Assembly (NCBI GenBank): GCA_003695555.1
Contig: RFIU01000116.1
Span: 1 to 9,854 of the forward strand
DNA from: Alphaproteobacteria bacterium
GTDB lineage: Bacteria > Pseudomonadota > Alphaproteobacteria > Sphingomonadales > Rhodothalassiaceae
Length of the DNA stretch: 9,854 nucleotides
Reading direction: 5' to 3'
Part shown: positions 5,922 to 9,854 of the stretch, one piece after another
Layout of the letters: each line of letters starts with the position of its first letter
How positions within the stretch are numbered: position 1 is the first letter of the stretch
Made by a program: the position numbers and the translations under genes
Notes under the pieces: model-generated
Databases searched by the model: none
The model's input: only the letters and a program-made list of their open reading frames with translations
Told to the model about the DNA's origin: nothing

Positions 5922-6980
5922 CTAGTTCGAGGGCTGCGTGTCGCACCCCTTGCTCTTGAGCTTATCGAATATTTCCTTCCGCTCCTTCTTGAAGTCCTTG
6001 GAGTACAGCAGCAGCGTCGGGGAGATGCCCATATTTCTGGCGTAGTCGAGAAGCGCCCGATTGCACTCTTTGCTCGATGCGCTGTTCGAAATCATGACCT
6101 CGATGGCCGCTGTATTTTCGTCCGGGCCATAGGTGGCGCTCGTGCTCTGGATGGCCATGATGGCATCCATCTGGTATGCGGGCCTGAGAATGGGAGCGAG
6201 CGCCTCTGCCGCATCGCCGGTGGCGAAGAACTGGTTGAGCGCTACGCCGGAACTCTCGACCATCCGGCGGATGGCGGGGTTCTCCTGTGAAGGCGGCGAT
6301 GCCGTCCCGGAAGAGGTCGTGGTTGGTGGCGAGCTTTCGTTCCGGCTCTTGGCTCGTTCGATCCGGATGCTGGCAAGGACGGAGGGATAGATATCTTCCT
6401 TGTCCTGATGATTCTCTTTCGGCCCTCTCCTCTGGATCGGGATACGGGAAAATTCGATCCGTTTGTAGCCGAGGGTGCCGCTCTGGGGGCCCATGGTGCC
6501 GAAGCCCAATTGCAATCCGAAAACAGTGGCCGTTCCGAAGAACATGGACCGGCGCGAGCCCAGCATCTTGCCTTTATTATCATTGCTACTGGCATCGCCG
6601 GCAGCGAGTTGGGCGGCATTTCCTGTGGCGTAGAGCTGATCGATCTCCGGCGAAAAGACGCTCAGATTCGATGACAGCCGGGCATAGACGGGCGGTACGC
6701 CGCCTTCCTGATAGGCCGGACCGAAGACACCCTCGATCCGCCCATAACCGATGCCGGTGGTCTGTGTCCGGCTGTCGGCATCAAGACCGATGACGGTTGA
6801 GGTGACGAAGGTCACCCGATCGGTCGAAGAGCAGGAGGCCAGCAGGATCGCCCCTGCCAAGACGACCATGCCGCGAACGGTGGCCCGGCATTCATTGTGT
6901 GGGACAGGCGGCGGGCAGGGCGGTTTGGATGTTTGGTACTTCATCTTCCGTGTCATTTGGTACTTCATCTTCCGTGTCAT
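5922..6980 (-). CDS. Uncharacterised 352-aa lipoprotein with repeated G-Y-x-R-x-E motifs
   Basis: A lipobox LASC with Cys50 follows a hydrophobic stretch at 38-47 and predicts an exported lipoprotein. The N-region before it is unusually long (37 aa) and begins with MTRKMKYQ twice, produced by a 24-bp tandem duplication. GGGAGG, 9 bases before the ATG at 6980, supports this start; an internal start at Met38 would leave no basic residues. The mature part has TSTVIGL...GYGRIE (60-83) and TATVFGL...GYKRIE (150-176), a motif also found in the upstream lipoprotein. It also has the pair QLYATGNAA / QFFATGDAA (115-123, 249-257), a Ser/Thr/Pro linker at about 214-232, and an alpha-helical Lys-rich C-terminus. 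It overlaps the preceding gene by 89 bases. I recall similar unnamed proteobacterial proteins but no function. It is probably periplasmic or at the outer-membrane inner face. Confidence 0.82.
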   Translation of the reverse strand: MTRKMKYQMTRKMKYQTSKPPCPPPVPHNECRATVRGMVVLAGAILLASCSSTDRVTFVTSTVIGLDADSRTQTTGIGYGRIEGVFGPAYQEGGVPPVYARLSSNLSVFSPEIDQLYATGNAAQLAAGDASSNDNKGKMLGSRRSMFFGTATVFGLQLGFGTMGPQSGTLGYKRIEFSRIPIQRRGPKENHQDKEDIYPSVLASIRIERAKSRNESSPPTTTSSGTASPPSQENPAIRRMVESSGVALNQFFATGDAAEALAPILRPAYQMDAIMAIQSTSATYGPDENTAAIEVMISNSASSKECNRALLDYARNMGISPTLLLYSKDFKKERKEIFDKLKSKGCDTQPSN

Positions 6981-7356
6981 GGTGAGATTCCTCCCTTTTC
7001 CGCCCGCTGCTCCGGGGGCTTAGGTTTTTCGGCCGGTCCGACAACAGAGGTGAGCCGATGATCAGCGCATCATTGCGCAGAAGGGCAAACTCGTGGCGCA
7101 CATAGCCGAGCCCGAAATGGTTTTCCTGGGGTAGCGATATCGCTGAAATCCCGATGGTCTCGAGTGCCACGCTCGTGCCGGCGACAGGACTGCCGGGCGG
7201 TGCGGCAGCCAGCCGAATGTGATTGAAACCCAGCAGGTGGCAGCGCCCCGCATCGTCCACCCAGACGATGCTGCATCCGGTGCTGCTCAAGATCAGCAGC
7301 AGGAAAGCGATGCATACCACCCGCTGCCTGCCCTTCAGGACAAGGCCGGGGATCAT
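6892..7356 (-). CDS. Uncharacterised 154-aa lipoprotein
   Basis: A signal peptide (basic KGRQR at 8-12, hydrophobic 13-24) ends in a lipobox-like SSTGC with Cys28. The mature part carries CHLLGFNHIRL at 39-49 and TIGI...GLGYVRHEF at 67-90, the same strand-turn-strand pattern seen twice in the next gene. The C-terminal 40 residues are hydrophilic, with DTEDEVPN duplicated. The start is fixed by the ATGA overlap with the upstream membrane-protein gene (7353-7356), typical of translational coupling. I recall unnamed proteobacterial lipoproteins with a G-F-x-H segment after the lipobox, but no assigned function. Its place between a membrane protein and a second lipoprotein suggests a cell-envelope complex. 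The last about 30 residues overlap the next gene and may have been extended by loss of an earlier stop. Confidence 0.78.
   Translation of the reverse strand: MIPGLVLKGRQRVVCIAFLLLILSSTGCSIVWVDDAGRCHLLGFNHIRLAAAPPGSPVAGTSVALETIGISAISLPQENHFGLGYVRHEFALLRNDALIIGSPLLSDRPKNLSPRSSGRKREESHHDTEDEVPNDTEDEVPNIQTALPAACPTQ
6933..6980. repeat. Perfect 24-bp tandem duplication in the overlap of two genes
   Basis: The 24 bases at 6933-6956 are repeated without change at 6957-6980. The unit is eight codons, so both overlapping frames stay open: MTRKMKYQ twice at the start of the large lipoprotein, and DTEDEVPN twice near the end of the small one. The large lipoprotein's start codon is itself duplicated (6980 and 6956). 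Identity of the copies suggests a recent slippage event or selection to keep them. Confidence 0.97.
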
Positions 7357-7823
7357 TCCCCCGTCCGTGGCGGCTCTATCGCCTCGACCTTTCCTTCACC
7401 GTTCGTGTCATCGGCCGGCGGCGGTTTGATCAGTCCGAAGGCGAGCGAACCGACGATAAGCAGAACACCGGCAAGTCTGGGATCATCCAGCCCGAGGGAC
7501 ACCCACGCCGCGCCCGGCAGGGCGTAGGACCACAGCAGGAAGGCCAGGGTCGAAATGAGCATGTGAAGACGTTTGCAGGCTGCCGGACCCGGCAAGGAAT
7601 GGAAATAGAGCGGCGTCAGGACAGTAAAGGCCGCCAATGTGGCGAACGCCAGTGTTCGATCATCGGGCCCCGTTGCCATCATCTTTTCGACCGCCAGATA
7701 GGCGCCGATGATCTCTGCCGGAACGTATTTTGCGATCCGGTCGATATAGGTGTCGGGCGGTTCCGCCACCGCGGTCATGGTCTGCACTTGCGGCGGTGCC
7801 GAAGGCGTGACGAGCCGTCCCAT
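7353..7823 (-). CDS. Uncharacterised three-helix membrane protein, first gene of the minus-strand cassette
   Basis: The 156-aa product has a soluble N-terminus, an amphipathic segment DRIAKYVPAEIIGAYLAV (28-45), and three predicted transmembrane helices at about 57-75, 87-107 and 116-133, followed by an acidic, Pro-rich tail. GGGGAGGA with a 7-base spacer precedes the ATG at 7823. The K-Y-V-P-A-E segment before the first helix matches my recollection of an uncharacterised membrane-protein family; I know no function for it. It has no signal peptide and should lie in the inner membrane. It overlaps the next gene by ATGA, and being first it probably follows the cassette promoter in the gap to its right. 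A transporter or enzyme role has no support: there are no conserved charged residues inside the helices. Confidence 0.82.
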   Translation of the reverse strand: MGRLVTPSAPPQVQTMTAVAEPPDTYIDRIAKYVPAEIIGAYLAVEKMMATGPDDRTLAFATLAAFTVLTPLYFHSLPGPAACKRLHMLISTLAFLLWSYALPGAAWVSLGLDDPRLAGVLLIVGSLAFGLIKPPPADDTNGEGKVEAIEPPRTGE

Positions 7824-8128
7824 GGCAGTATCCTCCCCTTATTTTTTCGTTGGCTTGCCTCTGATCCCGGCCTTGGGCGAAATCAGTTTCGCAGGGGCAT
7901 CTCCCAATAATGAAACGCATTTTCACATATAAAAATTGTGATGTCCATGTATTTTGCTCGCAATGGGACAGGGGGCATCCGTCTGCCTCCCTTTCATGGA
8001 AGATTTCCCGACGCCGATCGCTGTGGGTCATGGCGAAACAAGGTCGGTGCCGAGAGCGTTCACTTTTAATGATGGTGAGCGGAGGGAAATCCGGCAGAAT
8101 CCCTTGAAACGGCGGGAAGGAGGATGTC
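7824..8128. promoter_or_regulatory. Divergent regulatory gap between the unknown cassette and the DUF2267 gene
   Basis: This 305-base gap carries an AT-rich core (about 7906-7955), the only such stretch nearby, so promoters for both directions are likely there; I cannot pick out a convincing -35/-10 pair. It contains a perfect 6-bp hairpin, GCGAAA-TCAG-TTTCGC (7877-7892), which would lie in the 5' leader of the minus-strand cassette. It also has TCACA-N9-TGTGA (7923-7941). The words CAGGGGCATC (7892-7901) and CAGGGGGCATCC (7970-7980 region) are near-repeats flanking the AT-rich core. No gene is seen. Confidence 0.45.
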
Positions 8129-8575
8129 ATGAGTGCGACGGGTCTCGAAGTTTTCGATGAAACGCTACAGAAGACGAACATCTGGCTGAAGGAGGTAATG
8201 GATCCGCTGGGGGTCAGCCGGCGGCGTGCCTATGAATTGCTGCGCGCCGTCCTTCACGTGCTGCGCGACCGGCTGAGCGTCAATGAGGTGGCGCATCTGG
8301 CGGCGCAACTGCCGATGCTGGTACGCGGCTTTTTCTATGAGGGCTGGAAACCGAGCGCGACGCCGCAGAAATGGCGCTCGCGCGAAGAGTTCCTGGCGCA
8401 GGTCCGTGAGCGACTGGGATCGGCCGATGTCGGCGATCTCGACCTGGAGGCGGCGAGCCGGACGGTCTTTGCCGTCCTTTCGCATCACGTTACCGCCGGC
8501 GAGGTGGATGATGTCCGCCAGAGCCTGCCGGAGCCGGTCCGTGCCCTTTGGCCGTTGGAAGAGGAGCCCGCCTGA
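8129..8575 (+). CDS. DUF2267 domain protein
   Basis: The 148-aa soluble protein matches the DUF2267 pattern throughout: an N-terminal helix with TLQKTNIWLKEV (12-23), then RRRAYELLRAVLHVLRDRL (31-49), VNEVAHLAAQLPMLVRGFFYEGW (51-73), and a second helical half with FLAQVRERLG (88-97) and VFAVLSHHVTAGEVDDVRQSLP (112-133). The family is all-alpha, and many members look like two copies of one helical unit. The biochemical role is unknown, although members are often linked to stress-responsive genes. AAGGAGG lies 5 bases before the ATG, which settles the start. The gene stands alone, divergent from the unknown cassette and convergent with the dehydrogenase. I see no EcfG-type GGAAC...CGTT promoter in the upstream gap. 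Confidence 0.92.
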   Translation: MSATGLEVFDETLQKTNIWLKEVMDPLGVSRRRAYELLRAVLHVLRDRLSVNEVAHLAAQLPMLVRGFFYEGWKPSATPQKWRSREEFLAQVRERLGSADVGDLDLEAASRTVFAVLSHHVTAGEVDDVRQSLPEPVRALWPLEEEPA

Positions 8576-8726
8576 GTGCGTGGCCGTCGCCTCTCGGGCG
8601 TTGGTGGGCATGGCGAGCCTCGATCACATCTTCTACCACATCTCCGCGACGCGTCGCCTCTCGGGCGTTGGCGGGAAGGGCGAGCGTGATCCCGCGATGC
8701 CGGCGGGATAATGCCGCGCGCGGCGA
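8576..8726. other. Convergent intergenic region without a clear terminator
   Basis: The region contains the 20-bp direct repeat and a 12-bp GC palindrome, GCCGCGCGCGGC (8713-8724), directly after the dehydrogenase stop. The palindrome has no loop or T-run, so it is at best a weak pause or Rho-assisted end. Frames crossing this region look non-coding. Confidence 0.5.
8585..8671. repeat. 20-bp direct repeat, two copies 67 bp apart
   Basis: CGTCGCCTCTCGGGCGTTGG occurs at 8585-8604 and again at 8652-8671. Similarity continues about 18 bases further (GGGCATGGCGAGC against GGGAAGGGCGAGC). The offset is not a multiple of three. It looks like a small segmental duplication or two copies of a dispersed intergenic element between convergent genes. 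Confidence 0.9.
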
Positions 8727-9488
8727 CTACTGCGCGCTCAGGCCGCCGTCGATGGCAAGCTCGGCGCCATTGACGAACTTCGCCTCGTCGCTGGCCAGAT
8801 AGACGATCGCCCAGGCGACGTCCTCCGGTTCGCCGACCCGGCCCATCGGATTGCCCTCGGCCAGCTTCTCAAGCAGCATTTCGCGTGGCATGCCCGGCAC
8901 GACATCGTCCAGAATCGCCGTGTCGATGAAGGCAGGGTGGACCGAATTGCAGCGGATCTCGTACTTCATCCGCGCGCAGTGCAGGGCGACGGCCTTGGTC
9001 AGGTGGCGTACCGCCGCCTTTGCCGAGCAGTAGGCGGTGAGATTGTTGTCGGCGAGCAGACCGGCGACCGAGCTGACATTGACGATCGCACCCGGCGCTG
9101 AGCGCTTCATCAGCGCCAGGGCGGCGCGGCAGCCGAAGAAGACGCTGTCGAGATCGACTTCATGGACGCGGCGCCAGTCTTCGGTCGAGGTATTCTCGAT
9201 CGTTCCCATGGTGCCGATGCCGGCATTGTTGACGAGGATGTGAAGTGCCCCGAAACGCTGGTCGATCTCGTCGATCACCGCCGTCCAGCGCAGTTCGTCG
9301 GTCACGTCATGAACCGCGGTCATGGCGATGCCGGTCTCTTCCCGGGCCAGTGATTCGAGGCCGTTAGCGTCGATGTCGCTGGCCACGACCCTGGCTCCCT
9401 CTCTCGCCATCAGGCGCGCCGTCGCACGTCCCAGTCCCGATGCCGCGCCGGTGACGAGTGCTACCTTGCCCTTCAGACGTTCTGCCAT
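8727..9488 (-). CDS. Short-chain dehydrogenase/reductase, classical type, probably NAD(H)-dependent
   Basis: The 253-aa length is standard for classical SDRs. The Rossmann glycine motif TGAASGLG lies at 13-20, Asp38 at the end of strand 2 (VVASDID) points to NAD rather than NADP, NNAG is at 87-90, and the catalytic residues are Ser140, Tyr153 and Lys157 (YCSAK). The fourth catalytic residue, normally Asn in helix 4, is Asp112 here (WRRVHEVDLDSVF). HPAFIDT at 184-190 is the usual PG-like block, and the C-terminus NGAELAIDGGLSAQ is typical. Overall it resembles secondary-alcohol or hydroxysteroid dehydrogenases (3beta/17beta-HSD, cyclopentanol dehydrogenase type), but substrate cannot be read from sequence. 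GGGAGA, 6 bases before the ATG at 9488, favours it over an in-frame ATG at 9509. It is transcribed alone, converging on the DUF2267 gene. Confidence 0.95.
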   Translation of the reverse strand: MAERLKGKVALVTGAASGLGRATARLMAREGARVVASDIDANGLESLAREETGIAMTAVHDVTDELRWTAVIDEIDQRFGALHILVNNAGIGTMGTIENTSTEDWRRVHEVDLDSVFFGCRAALALMKRSAPGAIVNVSSVAGLLADNNLTAYCSAKAAVRHLTKAVALHCARMKYEIRCNSVHPAFIDTAILDDVVPGMPREMLLEKLAEGNPMGRVGEPEDVAWAIVYLASDEAKFVNGAELAIDGGLSAQ

Positions 9489-9568
9489 CTGCAGTCTCCC
9501 ATTCAACACCCGACCGACGTTCGGCGAGAAGTTGACGTTACGGATTCCTGAACGCGCCAGCCTTCAAA

Positions 9569-9585
9569 GGCGATCCAATATCGCC
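9569..9585. promoter_or_regulatory. Inverted repeat GGCGAT-CCAAT-ATCGCC upstream of the dehydrogenase
   Basis: Perfect 6-bp arms with a 5-base spacer lie 81 bp upstream of the dehydrogenase ATG. The size suits a dimeric regulator such as a TetR- or MarR-type protein, but no regulator gene is in view. Confidence 0.4.
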
Positions 9586-9699
9586 ACCAGCCGCCGACAT
9601 TTCCGCCGAGCACCGATCGTGAACCTGCCGACAGGGGTTTTGTCGCACCACCCCATTCTTCCGGGAGGTGTTGCAAGATGACAACGTTCTTGCGCGAAT

Positions 9700-9715
9700 T
9701 CAAGGATCCCCTTGA
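9700..9715. promoter_or_regulatory. Inverted repeat TCAAGG-ATCC-CCTTGA
   Basis: Perfect 6-bp arms surround a 4-base spacer. The right arm overlaps TTGACG (9712-9717), a possible plus-strand -35 for a gene beyond the right edge, so a protein bound here could block that promoter. No good -10 follows at standard spacing. Confidence 0.4.
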
Positions 9716-9854
9716 CGTGCCTTTCGTCCTGAATAATGCTCATGCCAGAATATTATAAGTGGCGCAAAGTCGCCCGGGCGGCTCTCGCGCCATGTCGTCG
9801 CCGGGATCTCGTGTCGCCTGACCGCATGGCACGTGATCGACGATGCAACCCTAG

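Larger units (their letters stand above)
9489..9854. other. Upstream region of the dehydrogenase; no convincing gene
   Basis: These 366 bases hold two inverted repeats (9569-9585 and 9700-9715), a TTGACG (9712-9717) overlapping the second one, and a perfect minus-strand TATAAT (9757-9752) without a matching -35. A minus-strand frame from a TTG at 9703 to 9503 (66 codons) and a plus-strand frame opening at 9736/9742 and running off the right edge both lack good ribosome binding sites. Confidence 0.5.

Noticed and set aside
5724..6290. Plus-strand open frame of 188 codons
   Set aside because: Antisense to the large lipoprotein and the small protein; the minus-strand frames have ribosome binding sites, a lipobox and operon-like spacing.
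7923..7941. TCACA-N9-TGTGA as a CRP/FNR-type site
   Set aside because: The half-sites are in the opposite order and spacing to the CRP consensus TGTGA-N6-TCACA, and the arms are only five bases.
7660..8181. Minus-strand open frame of 173 codons crossing the divergent gap
   Set aside because: It overlaps the membrane-protein gene in another frame and runs through the AT-rich promoter region; no domain is visible.
8585..8671. Direct repeats as a minimal CRISPR array
   Set aside because: Only two copies, similarity leaks into the supposed spacer, and no cas genes are nearby.
9503..9703. Minus-strand frame of 66 codons from a TTG, ending just before the dehydrogenase
   Set aside because: Non-ATG start, weak ribosome binding site, low-complexity Trp/Gly/Arg content, and it contains an inverted repeat.
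9736..9854. Plus-strand frame beginning MLMPEYYKWRKV and running off the right edge
   Set aside because: No Shine-Dalgarno sequence and an Arg-rich, non-natural-looking continuation; too short to judge.

Overview
The window looks like part of a GC-rich alphaproteobacterial chromosome (sphingomonad-like or a related TonB-receptor-rich lineage). This is inferred from high G/C at third codon positions, a very large TonB-dependent receptor, an MlaA lipoprotein, a DUF2267 protein, and an ArsR-methyltransferase fusion of the type I associate with alphaproteobacterial methionine-cycle control. No rRNA, tRNA, transposase, integrase or CRISPR array is visible.

Layout. 1-956 (minus): ArsR-type repressor fused to a SAM-dependent methyltransferase, running off the left edge. 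957-1315: divergent intergenic region with a perfect 16-bp palindrome (1120-1135), a strong operator candidate for that repressor. 1316-2347 (plus): MlaA/VacJ outer-membrane lipoprotein. 2348-2555: leader with two inverted repeats. 2556-5528 (plus): 990-aa TonB-dependent receptor, closed by a strong intrinsic terminator (5587-5616). 7823 back to about 5628 (minus): an apparently co-transcribed cassette of unknown function, made of a three-helix membrane protein, a 154-aa lipoprotein, a 352-aa lipoprotein, a 55-aa small protein and possibly an overlapping 34-aa cationic peptide. 7824-8128: divergent regulatory gap. 8129-8575 (plus): DUF2267 protein. 8727-9488 (minus): classical NAD-type short-chain dehydrogenase. 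9489-9854: non-coding, with two inverted repeats.

How the parts relate. The repressor probably regulates itself, and perhaps methionine-cycle genes beyond the left edge, through the palindrome. MlaA and the receptor are both outer-membrane proteins but look separately controlled. The minus-strand cassette is the best candidate for an undescribed system. Its genes are tightly packed (4-bp and 89-bp overlaps, then 64 bp) and it combines an inner-membrane protein with two predicted lipoproteins. Those lipoproteins share a recurring motif, T-x-[IV]-[GF]-[GL]...G-Y-x-R-x-E, suggesting an envelope complex built from related beta-rich units. A perfect 24-bp tandem duplication lies exactly where the two lipoprotein genes overlap and is read in two frames.
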